From assembly GCA_045106235.1 (NCBI GenBank), contig JBGCEJ010000033.1, positions 1 to 64,000 on the forward strand: a DNA stretch of 64,000 nucleotides, written 5' to 3'. The notes beneath the pieces were generated by a model that saw nothing but the letters and a program-made list of their open reading frames with translations, was not told the DNA's origin and did not search any database. This DNA comes from UBA4427 sp045106235. Its GTDB lineage: Bacteria > Myxococcota_A > UBA9160 > UBA4427. Within the stretch, counting starts at the first letter, position 1. Each line of letters starts with the position of its first letter. Shown here piece after piece: positions 41,318 through 50,868 of this stretch. A program made the position numbers and the translations under genes.

Positions 41318-44014
41318 CTAGGGCCGATAGCGAGACCAGCGGCGCTCGACTGCTTCTTCGATCGCCCCCTCGGTGACCTCGTCGACCTCGTAAAAGATCA
41401 CATCGATCCCCGCCTCGTGACCATTCGGATCCTCGTCGCCCTCGTCGATCTCATGCATCCTTGTCACGTTGGCGAAGACGGAGATTGGTCGCTGGTCCAA
41501 CTTGAACTCCACGCGAATCGGTTGCCCCGAAGTGTAGTTCTCACTGGTTTCGATGAAGGCGCCTCGGCGAGAAAGACTCGTTAGGACACCCGCACCGCGA
41601 TGCCCCCCGGCTCGGATCCATGCGATTTCGTCGATGGGTACGCGGACACTCTGACGCTGAAACTTCCAATTCCGATTCGAGCGGGCCGCATTCACGAAGA
41701 AACGAAGCTCTCGGTCTTCGAAGGAATCCCAGAGAACCCAGTCCGCTCCTGCCTCGCGCATGCGATCACGCCGCTCTCGGTCGGCTTCTTCGCCGATCAT
41801 CAAGAGGCGCGGGACATGTTCTACGGACATTTTGCGGATCCGCTCCATCAGTTCAGCCAAGCTCGGCAGATCAACTGCCGCCGGAGCAATCACCAAATCA
41901 AGATCCGGCTCCTCACGCTGAAGGAAGACCATCGCTTCTTCGAGTTCCGTCACGAGATGGACATCAGCATCGAGCCGCGTCATCCGGAAAGCGGTCTGGC
42001 CCAGAGTCGAGGGCTGCTGGTCGATCACCAAGACCCGGGGCGGAGCTTCGGCCAAACGCGTGTTAGGCGGAAGAGCACGCTCGGCATTCCCCTTCCCCGA
42101 GTTCATCGACTTCGGGTCCACTCGGCCACCGATCGGCCGCGTAGACCCACCAATGATTGGTTTGACGGGCGGCCGAGCCTGGCCACCCGTAGCTAGAAAG
42201 CGGGTCGCCTCTTCACTCGGAATGGCCGGAGAAAACAAGAAGCCTTGAATCTGGTTGCATCCCATGGTGCGCAGAAGATCCGCCTGCGCAGGAGAATCAA
42301 CGCCTTCGGCGACCACTTCAAAACCGAGGGAATGAGACATCGAAACGACTGCGGAAGCAATCCCAGCCGCTGCATCACTGTCTTCGATATCGCGCAGGAA
42401 GCCGCGATCCATCTTCACCACGTCCAGCGGGAAACGGTTCAGGTAGGTCAGCGCCGAATAGCCCGTCCCAAAATCATCGAGTGCCACACGCACGCCGATC
42501 GAGCGGAGATCGCGAAGCGCGAGCGCCGTCGAATCGTCATTCGCAAGCAGAAGGCTCTCGGTGAGTTCAATTTCCAGAAGCGAGGGATGAATATTATGCC
42601 GCACGAGCGCATCACTCAGAATCCGCTCGACGTCGGAGTTTCGGAACTGAGCGCTTGAGACGTTCACCGAAACTGGCACCACCTGGAATCCCGCATCCTG
42701 CCAAACCCGAATCTGTCGGCATGCTTCGTCGAGGCACCAGGCCCCAATATCCGAAATCATGCCCCGATCCTCGGCAACCGGAATAAACTCCTTCGGCCCG
42801 ACAAAGCCCAACTCCTGATTGTACCAGCGAAGCAAAGCCTCAAAGCCGCCCACCGTATCCGAATCCAGATCGACCTTCGGCTGATAGTGGAGCGCGAATT
42901 CACCACGTTCGATCGCCTTACGCAGCTCTTGCTCGATTTGATGAGTCCGGTCGGTTTCGGCGCCGAACGCCTCCTCGTAGAGCACGAAGCGCGCGCGCCC
43001 CATATCCTTCGCTACATAGAGCGCGGAGTCCGCATGCTTCACGAGGTCCTCGACCTCGTCGGCATGGTCCGGGAACAAAGCAACGCCGACGCTGCCCGAA
43101 GACGCAATCGAGCGATCCGCCACCATCATCGGCTCGCCGATCAGATCAAGCACCGACTGAGCCACCTCTTCCACTTCAGAAATCGACTCAATCACCGGGA
43201 TCACGATCGCGAACTCATCACCCGAAAGTCGCGACACGCTGATCTCGCCGCCCTTCCGACAGCTCGAGGGTTGCGCGAGACCCTCCTGAAAACGCTTCGC
43301 CAAGGTCTTCAGCAAGGCATCCCCGGCGCCATGTCCGAGCGTATCGTTCACCTCTTTAAAGCGATCCAGATCGACATAAAACAGTGCGACCCGCTCATTG
43401 CTACCCCGCGCATTGGAGATCGCGGCTTCGAGCCGGTCCACAAAAAGACGCCGATTGCTCAGCCCGGTCAAACTGTCATAGTGGGCGAGGTGGACGAGAT
43501 GCCGCTGGCCTTTCCGCTGCTCAGTCACATCGCGTACCGCGATGCCCCGCACCGAGCTGAAGCGGGTCACGACGGACGGCGAAATCGAAAGCTCGATGAG
43601 CCGGTCGGTTCCGAGCGTGAGAAGATGATGCTGCTCCTCATCACTTCCCAGGAGTTCTTGAATCGGCGCCGAAAGCGTGAGCGCCTTCCCTTCAGATCGG
43701 TTCGGCCAGAGTAAATCGCGCGCCGCCTCGTTGATCTCGAGCACCTGCATCTCGCCGTCAACCAGGATACTGCCCTGCCCCGACGCCGTATGCGCGGCCT
43801 TGGTTGCGTCTTGCGCCGCGCGTGTGCGAGCCAGCAGGATCCCGAGGCGCGCCGTGGCCGCGAGCGCCGTGGCCCCAAGTCCCAGGATTAAGGCCAAACT
43901 GATCCCCGGATTCCCGGATACAAGCAGCAGTAGGAATGAGGATTCAGAGGAGGCCATAAGGATCGAGACGGAGTTCCAAATTGAGAGTGCTTCGCTATCG
44001 ACTCGGCGATACAT
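41318..44014 (-). CDS. Membrane GGDEF-EAL protein with receiver-like and PilZ domains
   Basis: 898 residues. One or two N-terminal membrane segments (about 20-65), PAS-like (75-165), GGDEF (about 170-345; signature RLSGDEFAIV), EAL (about 360-610; FEALLRWYNQE, LTESLLL, DDFGTGYSAL, AEGVDSPAQ), a receiver-like fold (about 665-785) whose phospho-Asp position reads Ala in DLVIAPAAVD, and PilZ (about 790-890; RQSVRVP and SLSRRGAFIE). No RxxD inhibitory motif sits five residues before SGDEF. The next methionine (43957) is an alternative start. Both enzymes and a c-di-GMP receptor are in one chain. Confidence 0.9.
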   Translation of the reverse strand: MYRRVDSEALSIWNSVSILMASSESSFLLLLVSGNPGISLALILGLGATALAATARLGILLARTRAAQDATKAAHTASGQGSILVDGEMQVLEINEAARDLLWPNRSEGKALTLSAPIQELLGSDEEQHHLLTLGTDRLIELSISPSVVTRFSSVRGIAVRDVTEQRKGQRHLVHLAHYDSLTGLSNRRLFVDRLEAAISNARGSNERVALFYVDLDRFKEVNDTLGHGAGDALLKTLAKRFQEGLAQPSSCRKGGEISVSRLSGDEFAIVIPVIESISEVEEVAQSVLDLIGEPMMVADRSIASSGSVGVALFPDHADEVEDLVKHADSALYVAKDMGRARFVLYEEAFGAETDRTHQIEQELRKAIERGEFALHYQPKVDLDSDTVGGFEALLRWYNQELGFVGPKEFIPVAEDRGMISDIGAWCLDEACRQIRVWQDAGFQVVPVSVNVSSAQFRNSDVERILSDALVRHNIHPSLLEIELTESLLLANDDSTALALRDLRSIGVRVALDDFGTGYSALTYLNRFPLDVVKMDRGFLRDIEDSDAAAGIASAVVSMSHSLGFEVVAEGVDSPAQADLLRTMGCNQIQGFLFSPAIPSEEATRFLATGGQARPPVKPIIGGSTRPIGGRVDPKSMNSGKGNAERALPPNTRLAEAPPRVLVIDQQPSTLGQTAFRMTRLDADVHLVTELEEAMVFLQREEPDLDLVIAPAAVDLPSLAELMERIRKMSVEHVPRLLMIGEEADRERRDRMREAGADWVLWDSFEDRELRFFVNAARSNRNWKFQRQSVRVPIDEIAWIRAGGHRGAGVLTSLSRRGAFIETSENYTSGQPIRVEFKLDQRPISVFANVTRMHEIDEGDEDPNGHEAGIDVIFYEVDEVTEGAIEEAVERRWSRYRP

Positions 44015-44183
44015 CGCATTGAGGGCACACTCGTGCAGCCCGCGGATTTCTCAGAAGCGCACACCGATCTGCACATTTCTTGCCGCAGCGCTGCCGAGGT
44101 TTCGCCGATCTGACCCTGCTTTTCTCACCCCTTCGCCCAAACCCATTCCCCGGTATGCTGTCGGGCCACGGAGGACACCCCTG

Positions 44184-44774
44184 TTGAATCGAGAAATCCT
44201 GATCGCCCTCGGCGGCACGCTCCTTGCGCTCGTGCTGGGATACGCTGTCTTGGAATCCATCTCCAGCGACGCGCCTGCGGAGCCCGACTCGCCATTGAGT
44301 TCCGTCTCGGCCGCCCCGCCTCCCAACGCCCCGCCTCCCAACGCCCCCGCGCCTCTTCGGCTTGATGACGAGGCAGCGGCCGAACGGCGGGGTGCGGAAC
44401 GCGTTCTGGGTGCGACCGACCTGCCCGGTTTGAGCGATCAGGCAACGCCGCTTGAGATTGCCGAATATTCGCACTCAGCGGCCCAGGAGGCGCACCGCCT
44501 AGCAACGCGGGCCCTCGAGGCCTCCGAAAGCTCGTTGAATGAGGTCGAACGCGAGATTGATGCGGTTGAGCGTTTTATCGAAGACCTCGAAGAACGCGGA
44601 GACGATCCAGCTGATTTCGCTGAGGAGGGGATGGCCAAACTCCGCCCTGCGATCGAGCGATTCGAGGCGCGCCTTGAGGTTGTCGAGCAAGATGAGCAGC
44701 GCGAAGCGGAAGCCCGAAGCCGACTTGATGCTGCTGAAGCCGAACTGACCCGGCTGCGGACGGAGGCGCTCTAG
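44184..44774 (+). CDS. Membrane-anchored coiled-coil protein, unknown
   Basis: 196 residues from a TTG at 44184, eight bases after GGAGGA (44170-44175); a longer frame from 43677 is antisense to the GGDEF-EAL gene and rejected. Signal anchor about 4-23 (LIALGGTLLALVLGYAVLE), a Pro-rich stretch (PPPNAPPPNAPAP), then from about residue 95 a long heptad-like coiled coil (EIDAVERFIEDLEERG and similar). No recognised domain. A strong bidirectional terminator follows. Confidence 0.7.
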   Translation: MNREILIALGGTLLALVLGYAVLESISSDAPAEPDSPLSSVSAAPPPNAPPPNAPAPLRLDDEAAAERRGAERVLGATDLPGLSDQATPLEIAEYSHSAAQEAHRLATRALEASESSLNEVEREIDAVERFIEDLEERGDDPADFAEEGMAKLRPAIERFEARLEVVEQDEQREAEARSRLDAAEAELTRLRTEAL

Positions 44775-44797
44775 CGCTCAGCCGGACACCAAGGGTC

Positions 44798-44840
44798 AAA
44801 AAAAAGAGCGGCTTGCCATTTGGACAAGCCGCTCTTTTTT
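44798..44840. terminator. Bidirectional rho-independent terminator
   Basis: GAGCGGCTTG (44806-44815) pairs with CAAGCCGCTC (44825-44834). A run of eight A's precedes and six T's follow, so it works in both directions between the coiled-coil gene and the esterase gene. Confidence 0.93.
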
Positions 44841-44914
44841 GATTCCGCCTCGATTCCGTAAAGCCTAAGGGGGCCGTCTCGCGGCCGCCTAGCAGGAACG
44901 GAATCGCAAGCGAG

Positions 44915-46366
44915 TTACGGACACGGCGCGAACGGACGCGTCGCGGTCGTACCGCGCGAGAAGCCACAGCCGAAGAGCGGATCCGCCACCACGGCAGGCT
45001 CAAGAATGGCATCCCCTTCCGGACGCTCTCCGTCTTCGACCCACGTCACGAGATCGTCGAAGGTTTCGATCAACTCTTCTGCTGAGAACTCACAATGCCC
45101 AATGGCTCGCGTCGCGCGACTCACGAGGTTATGCGAGCGCCCTTTCGCCGCGGCTTCGCGTGCATAGATCTGCTGCATTACAAAAGGCACGAAAAGATCA
45201 CCTGTCGTATGCACCGAAAGCACAGGAATATCAACTCGCCCCGTAATGATGGGAACGCGACTCACGCGAAGCAGCTGGCGTGGGTTGACGCCGGGATCCC
45301 GAGCGACGCGCAGAATGGCATCGTTGAAATCCTGTTCTCGGCTGGAAGTCGCAGGATCGGAATCCAGCTGATAGGCACGCTTCTTGTTGTCAAAGATATT
45401 TCCGGAGACGACGCCGTCCAGAGAACCATCCGAACCACTGAAGCTGAAAAGCAGCTGCTGAAAGAAGGGGAAAGCCGCATCCGCAAGAGGACGCGGGCCT
45501 CCTGAAATCTGCGTCGTGTACGTGCGCAGGTCTTCACCCAGAGCGTTTGGAACGGCGCCCGAGCCCCCGCCAGCGAGCAAGGCGAGCGGGTTCGTATAGA
45601 GCGCGGAAATCGTGGGAAGGAAGACGCGATCGAAATAGTCTGCGGGCGGAGGGAACTCAGAAGGAGCCCCCGCCAGCGCTTCGGCGCCATACGAGAAATC
45701 CCCGAAATAGTCGAAGAGCGCTTCATCACCCATCACGCCACAGAAAGGCGCCGCGCCGTCATACTTCACTCCGCCTGAGAGCTTTCCGAGCAGACGAACG
45801 ATCCGTCGACAGATACGCCCTCCACGCCCCTTTCGGCAGCTCACGTTCGGGAACTGCTCAATCGCGGCGCCAATCACATGGCCGCCCATCGAGAAGCCGG
45901 TGATATAGGTGCGCGACGGCTTGCCGATATTGCGCTGAAAATAGCGGACGAGGCTATTCGTACTCTCGACGCCTGATCGTACATCGTAGTAGTTCTTCGA
46001 ATAGCTCGACGCGAGCCACGCATAACCCAGCGAAAGGTAATAATTACGCAGCGGCGGATTATCGACGGTCAGCTCCGCACCTTGGCCGCGAAAGCCGTGG
46101 GTGTAAACCACGAGCTCACCATTCCACTCTTCCGGAACTTCAATGCGGTAGCCCGCTCCCTTATCAACGCCCCAATACTGCTGGGCGGGAAGTCCCGGAA
46201 CCGGATCAAAGGGAAGCTCCGCTTCGTCAACGAAGAATTCGCGGGAGTCCTGAGGCACCTCCGCTTCCTGAGAACCGAAGATGGCCAATGCGGGCGTCGC
46301 CAGGACAGACGAGAGTCCGATCGAAAAGATCAAAGCCGCGACACCGAGCCGCATAATCAAGCGCAT
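44915..46366 (-). CDS. Secreted alpha/beta-hydrolase (lipase/esterase)
   Basis: 483 residues from the ATG at 46366, preceded by GGAG; the longer frame to 46915 overlaps the DUF3604 gene and is rejected. Signal peptide about 5-28 (GVAALIFSIGLSSVLATPALA). The nucleophile elbow is Ser159 in ITGFSMGGHV, with THGFRGQG as an oxyanion-type loop and a C-terminal HTTGDLFVP acid region followed by His in AIGHCEF. Several cysteines lie in CRKGRGGRICRRI. Probably an exported esterase; the substrate is unknown. Divergent from DUF3604. Confidence 0.85.
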   Translation of the reverse strand: MRLIMRLGVAALIFSIGLSSVLATPALAIFGSQEAEVPQDSREFFVDEAELPFDPVPGLPAQQYWGVDKGAGYRIEVPEEWNGELVVYTHGFRGQGAELTVDNPPLRNYYLSLGYAWLASSYSKNYYDVRSGVESTNSLVRYFQRNIGKPSRTYITGFSMGGHVIGAAIEQFPNVSCRKGRGGRICRRIVRLLGKLSGGVKYDGAAPFCGVMGDEALFDYFGDFSYGAEALAGAPSEFPPPADYFDRVFLPTISALYTNPLALLAGGGSGAVPNALGEDLRTYTTQISGGPRPLADAAFPFFQQLLFSFSGSDGSLDGVVSGNIFDNKKRAYQLDSDPATSSREQDFNDAILRVARDPGVNPRQLLRVSRVPIITGRVDIPVLSVHTTGDLFVPFVMQQIYAREAAAKGRSHNLVSRATRAIGHCEFSAEELIETFDDLVTWVEDGERPEGDAILEPAVVADPLFGCGFSRGTTATRPFAPCP

Positions 46367-46477
46367 AAATGAGTCACTCCTAGTTGGATGCCGGAAGAGT
46401 ATGAACAGAATCCAAGGCTGCGGTCCAGACAAAAATCGCGACTCACAGTGATGGATCATCCCCATCAAAAGGATAGA

Positions 46478-48658
46478 ATGCGGCGACGACTCAACCGATC
46501 GCTCAATGAATCCATGGAGTGCCCCTTGGCGAATTCCCCGACCGACACCCCCTCTCACTCTCCCCTCTTCTCTTCTCTCCTCTCTCCTGGGGATGCGCTT
46601 AGGTACACGCGAGCACGACTGCTCCCCGGAGCGCTGATCGCCGTCGCGCTGATCGCCCTCGGCTGCGGGCAAACCGCGAGAGAAGCGACGCCAGGGGAAG
46701 CCGTGCGAAAGAGTGTTGAAAATGCCACGGCCGAAATCCGGGCAGCGGCCGACGGGCGCCTCGTGACGTACAGCGAGCGGCGCGCACCTTGTGACCATTA
46801 CACCCCAGACCGGATCCCACTCTTCGGCGACCTCCATGTCCACACACGCTTTTCCTTCGATGCCGCGGCCAACACCATCGGCGCAACCCCAACAGATGCC
46901 TACAACTACGGCCAAGGCGAGCCCATTTCGTTCTGGCCTATGGTCGACGGCAAGCCCGCCGGATCATTTCAGATCGATCGCCCCCTCGACTTCCTGGCCG
47001 TCACCGACCACGGCGAATTTCTCGGGGAGCGACGCCTCTGCCGAGAGCCTGATTCCCCTCGCTACGACACCGAATTTTGCAAGGCGACCCGAATCAGCGA
47101 ACGCCAGAGCATGATGATGTTCGGAAGCGTCATCACGACCGAGAACCCCGAACGCGTCCCCGAGGTTTGCGGGGCTGATGGGCAGCGCTGTCGCGACTTC
47201 GCCCGCGAGCCGTGGCAGCAAATCGGTGACGCAGCCGAAGCCGCCTATGATCGCAGCGAAAGCTGCGCCTTCACGACCTTCAAGGCCTACGAATACACCG
47301 GAACCCCTGGCACCTCGAACTATCATCGGAACGTCATTTTCCGAAATGAGAACGTGCCGGACTTCCCTGTCTCCTACGTCGATGCTCCGTATGACAGCGC
47401 GCTTTGGGAACAACTCGATGAAAAATGCGAGCTCGGCGACGGCTGTTCCTACGTCACCATCCCGCATAACACCAACCTCGCAAACGGCCGAATGGGCCCC
47501 TACATGCGCCTCGACCCGACTCTTAAAAACCGGCGCGCTTATGCGGAGAAACGGCTCGAGCGAGAACCCATCCTCGAGATTTTCCAACATAAGGGTGCAT
47601 CGGAATGCATCAACGGTCTTTCGAGCGTCCTGGGTGCGCCCGACGAACTCTGCAACGTCGAAGCCGTCCGCGTGATGGGCCAAGAGGAGACCTACTCCAC
47701 GACGAACCTGGAAGGCTCCATCATCACACTAGACGAAGCCAAGGAAGTCACGGTCGAATGTGGCGACGAAGTGGGTTCCAATGGAATGCTCGGTGCGGGC
47801 TGCGTCCACGCCACAGATTTCCTCCGTTCCGCTTTGCTGGTCGGCCTTGAGGAGGAGCAGGAAACCGGGCTGAACCCGGTCAAGCTCGGCATCATCGCTT
47901 CAACAGACACCCACACCGCCGCCCCTGGATCCGTTGTCGAATCGGATTGGCGCGGCCATGTCACCCTCGAGTCCTCTCCCGAAGAACGCCTTCAGCCCGG
48001 ACTCTTGACCAGCGGCATCGAAGGCAATCCCGGGGGACTTGCTGGCGTATGGGCCGTCGAGAACTCACGAGATGCCATCTTCGAATCCATGCTTAGGCGG
48101 GAAGTCTTCGGCACTTCGGGGCCGAGGATCGCGCCGCGCTTCTTCGCCGGCTGGTCCTTTGACGGGAATCTCTGCGAACGCGACGACAAGGTCGCAGTGG
48201 GATACGCGACAGGCGTGCCCATGGGCGGCGACCTGAGCGCACCACCCTCGCCGAATGCGAAACCCACCTTCCTCGGCGCAGCGCTTCGAGATCCCGCCGG
48301 CGCGCCCCTTCAGCAGATGCAGCTCATCAAGGGCTGGATCGATGCCGACGGCCGCAGGCATAACAAGGTGCTCACGATCGCGGGTGGCCCCAACAATGCC
48401 GGAGTTGATCTCCGAACGGGCGAACGGACAGGCCAGGGCCATGCCGGATTCTGCGAGGTTGTCCGAGACGACGATTTCGATCCGTCGCAACCCACCTACT
48501 ACTACCTCCGCGTCGTCGAAAACCCCTCCGCTCGCTGGAGCTTCCATGACTGCATGCGGATCCCGCAAGACAAACGCCCCGCAGTCTGCACAGACGGTTC
48601 CTACCCCTCCACGGTCCAGGAGATGGCCTGGTCCTCGCCCATTTGGTATCAGCCTTAG
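46478..48658 (+). CDS. DUF3604 metal-dependent protein with putative lipoprotein signal
   Basis: 726 residues from the ATG at 46478 (AAGGA upstream); ATGs at 46388 and 46451 are alternatives. A hydrophobic stretch ending ALIALGC (Cys at residue 63) gives an export or lipoprotein signal, although long for one. PHP-like metal site: FGDLHVHTRFSFDA, AVTDHGEFLG, VTIPHNTN and IASTDTHTAAP. DUF3604 proteins are large, mostly uncharacterised proteins of many environmental bacteria, likely metal hydrolases. It is divergent from the esterase and precedes a PhyH-like dioxygenase. Confidence 0.88.
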   Translation: MRRRLNRSLNESMECPLANSPTDTPSHSPLFSSLLSPGDALRYTRARLLPGALIAVALIALGCGQTAREATPGEAVRKSVENATAEIRAAADGRLVTYSERRAPCDHYTPDRIPLFGDLHVHTRFSFDAAANTIGATPTDAYNYGQGEPISFWPMVDGKPAGSFQIDRPLDFLAVTDHGEFLGERRLCREPDSPRYDTEFCKATRISERQSMMMFGSVITTENPERVPEVCGADGQRCRDFAREPWQQIGDAAEAAYDRSESCAFTTFKAYEYTGTPGTSNYHRNVIFRNENVPDFPVSYVDAPYDSALWEQLDEKCELGDGCSYVTIPHNTNLANGRMGPYMRLDPTLKNRRAYAEKRLEREPILEIFQHKGASECINGLSSVLGAPDELCNVEAVRVMGQEETYSTTNLEGSIITLDEAKEVTVECGDEVGSNGMLGAGCVHATDFLRSALLVGLEEEQETGLNPVKLGIIASTDTHTAAPGSVVESDWRGHVTLESSPEERLQPGLLTSGIEGNPGGLAGVWAVENSRDAIFESMLRREVFGTSGPRIAPRFFAGWSFDGNLCERDDKVAVGYATGVPMGGDLSAPPSPNAKPTFLGAALRDPAGAPLQQMQLIKGWIDADGRRHNKVLTIAGGPNNAGVDLRTGERTGQGHAGFCEVVRDDDFDPSQPTYYYLRVVENPSARWSFHDCMRIPQDKRPAVCTDGSYPSTVQEMAWSSPIWYQP

Positions 48659-48726
48659 GCCTCAGTCCTCGGCCTGGATCCTGGGCCTCAGTTTTAGGCC
48701 CCAGCGAAAAACGGAGCGAGCACGGC

Positions 48727-49485
48727 ATGCTCAGTCACACACAACTCACGCAATGGGCGGATCAGGGGTTCGTTAATCTGGGCGCGATCTTCGCGACGGA
48801 AGAGCTCGGCGAGATTGGGGCGGAGTACGACCGCCTCGTGGTGCCGTCCGGGCAGCAGCTGGGCAACGAGAGACAAGGACGTTTCCCCTACCGGGCGATG
48901 CTGAATTTCAGAAGCGACGTCCTCGCGCGATATGTCCTCCACCCCGCCCTGCTTCGCATCTCGGAACAGCTCCTCGGAGAAGATGTTCGATTTTGGTGGG
49001 ACCAGGGCATCAACAAGAAGCCGGGAGCGGGGAGCTTCATCCGCTGGCATCAGGACAACGGATACGAAGCGGGAAAGATCCCCGCCTACCTGACGTTCTG
49101 GCTCGCCCTGGACGATTCAACGCAGGAGAACGGTGGCCTCGAGATCATCCCCGGATCGCATCTTGAGGGGCAACGTCCGCACGAGATGAACGGCGTGCAT
49201 GCAGAAATCGCAGCCGGCGAGCTTGACCCAAGGCGGGCCGAGCCACTCGACGCGGCCGCGGGTGATGTCTTGCTGTTTTCATCGCTGCTTGTTCATCAAA
49301 CGGTGGGCAACCTCACCTCGAACCAGGAACGTCGGGCGTGGGTCATTCAGTATTGCCGCGGCGACCAACAGAATTCAGTGACCGGAGAGCGCTACGATAA
49401 TCGCGCCTGGGCGGTCCGCGAGGGCGTGCATCAAACACAGCTCGCCTCCGAGCGCCGCTTCGACCTCAGCGGCGATCGGCCCTAG
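48727..49485 (+). CDS. Phytanoyl-CoA dioxygenase family (PhyH) Fe(II)/2-oxoglutarate oxygenase
   Basis: 252 residues from the ATG at 48727 (GGAG 10 bases before). The facial triad is His108-x-Asp110 in FIRWHQDNGYEAG and His190 in SSLLVHQTVGN, and an Arg for 2-oxoglutarate is in ERRAWVIQY. Members hydroxylate small molecules such as phytanoyl-CoA or natural products. It lies 68 bases after DUF3604, on the same strand. The gap includes repeats of GGCCTCAGT. Substrate unknown. Confidence 0.9.
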   Translation: MLSHTQLTQWADQGFVNLGAIFATEELGEIGAEYDRLVVPSGQQLGNERQGRFPYRAMLNFRSDVLARYVLHPALLRISEQLLGEDVRFWWDQGINKKPGAGSFIRWHQDNGYEAGKIPAYLTFWLALDDSTQENGGLEIIPGSHLEGQRPHEMNGVHAEIAAGELDPRRAEPLDAAAGDVLLFSSLLVHQTVGNLTSNQERRAWVIQYCRGDQQNSVTGERYDNRAWAVREGVHQTQLASERRFDLSGDRP

Positions 49486-49490
49486 CGCGG

Positions 49491-50750
49491 TCATGCTCCC
49501 TCCACCGTGACCGGCAGCGATTGATGGCGATGCCAGCCTGGCAACGAGACTATCTGCAGCTGATCCGGGGGGACTGCGAGGCGGATGGATGGGAATCGAT
49601 CAAACAGACCGCGAAGACCGATTTGCGTCTCCATCAAGGCAAGCGACCTGCCCAAACAGAAATGACGACCGAACCCGAAGCCCAAATGGTGGTTCGGTGA
49701 ACGCTCGATCTCGAAGCGCTCCGGCGAGTCGAAGGCCCGCGGATCCATATTCGCGGCGCCGATCAGCGGCATCACAGCTTGTCCCCGCTTGATCGTCACC
49801 CCCTGCAGCTGCAATGTTTCGGAAGCGTAGTGAAGCTTGGTCCCGTGCACGGGGCCCCGGTAGCGAACGATTTCTTCGACCGCGGAGGGCCAAAGCGATG
49901 AATCTGCCGTGAGTCGCGCTCGCGAGTCAGGAGATTCCAGGAGCACGCGGGCACCGTTCACAATCAAGTGCAGCGTCGTCTCGAAACCGGCAACAATCAG
50001 AAGGAAGACCATCGCGACGAGCTCATCCTCGCTCAGACGCTCTCCCTCATCCTCCGCTTCGATCAAGCGCGACAGCAGATCGGCTGCTGGCTTCGCCCGC
50101 TTTCGTTCAATCAAGCCGCGTACAAAATTCGCTGCGCCCCTCAGATCCCACAGCAACGTCCGCAGAATCCGAAGGCCCGAGAACCCTTCGGTTAGAACGC
50201 GCACTTTCGCTTGAAAAACGAGCATCTCTTCGGGCGATACCCCCAACATCTCGCCAATCACGCGAGTGGGAATCGGTCGGGCATAGGCCTCTAAAAGATC
50301 GACCGGGCCCATAGAGAAAGTATGTTCAAGATCATCGAGCAGCTCAGCGGTCAAGCTCTCGACTCTCTCTGCCAGCGCCTCGACCGCATGCGGCGCAAAG
50401 GCCTTATTGACCAGCCGGCGCAGACGCTGATGCTCCGGATCATCTCGGATAATCATGCTATTCGCGAGCGCCGCCACCGCCCCGGGTAGCGGAAAGGGCA
50501 ATGGGCCCGAGTCACGCCTCCCTAAGGCCCGGCCGCGATTCCGAAAAAACCGGTCATCCACGAGCAGAGCTCGGCAGTCTTCGTAGCGCGACAACACAAA
50601 AACACGCATGAAGCTGATCTTCGCTGGGCAAACCGGAGCTTCATCTTGAAGTAAGCGGTACCACTCGTATTTACGGCGAGCGAAATCCGGCCCGGTGAGG
50701 GAAATGGGCTTCCCCGGAATCAATGCCACCGGCTTGTCTTCTCGACCCAT
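49491..50750 (-). CDS. Cytochrome P450 (third in window)
   Basis: 419 residues from the ATG at 50750 (GGAGGAGAG upstream). I-helix LLIVAGFETTLHL with Glu-Thr, ExxR in VEEIVRYRGPV, heme loop FGFGRHFCLGRSLALME with Cys364. It converges with the PhyH gene with a 5-base gap. Compared with the two island P450s, the sequence around the heme is distinct (FCLGRSLA), so they are different families. Substrate unknown; no redox partner is adjacent. Confidence 0.93.
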   Translation of the reverse strand: MGREDKPVALIPGKPISLTGPDFARRKYEWYRLLQDEAPVCPAKISFMRVFVLSRYEDCRALLVDDRFFRNRGRALGRRDSGPLPFPLPGAVAALANSMIIRDDPEHQRLRRLVNKAFAPHAVEALAERVESLTAELLDDLEHTFSMGPVDLLEAYARPIPTRVIGEMLGVSPEEMLVFQAKVRVLTEGFSGLRILRTLLWDLRGAANFVRGLIERKRAKPAADLLSRLIEAEDEGERLSEDELVAMVFLLIVAGFETTLHLIVNGARVLLESPDSRARLTADSSLWPSAVEEIVRYRGPVHGTKLHYASETLQLQGVTIKRGQAVMPLIGAANMDPRAFDSPERFEIERSPNHHLGFGFGRHFCLGRSLALMETQIGLRGLFDRFPSIRLAVPPDQLQIVSLPGWHRHQSLPVTVEGA

Positions 50751-50868
50751 CGTCTCTCCTCCGACTCGCCCCGAAGAAATCAAACGCTTCCGGCTGCCCC
50801 CGACTGATTCCGGCGGACCTAAGGCAGGGTAGCCGGACCTGTGAGAACTTCGGCGGATCTAGACCGGA

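Noticed and set aside
43677..44183. N-terminal extension of the coiled-coil gene
   Set aside because: The upstream 169 codons lie antisense to the GGDEF-EAL gene; GGAGGA before the TTG at 44184 marks a better start.
46367..46915. N-terminal extension of the secreted esterase
   Set aside because: It precedes a clear signal peptide and overlaps the DUF3604 gene on the other strand.
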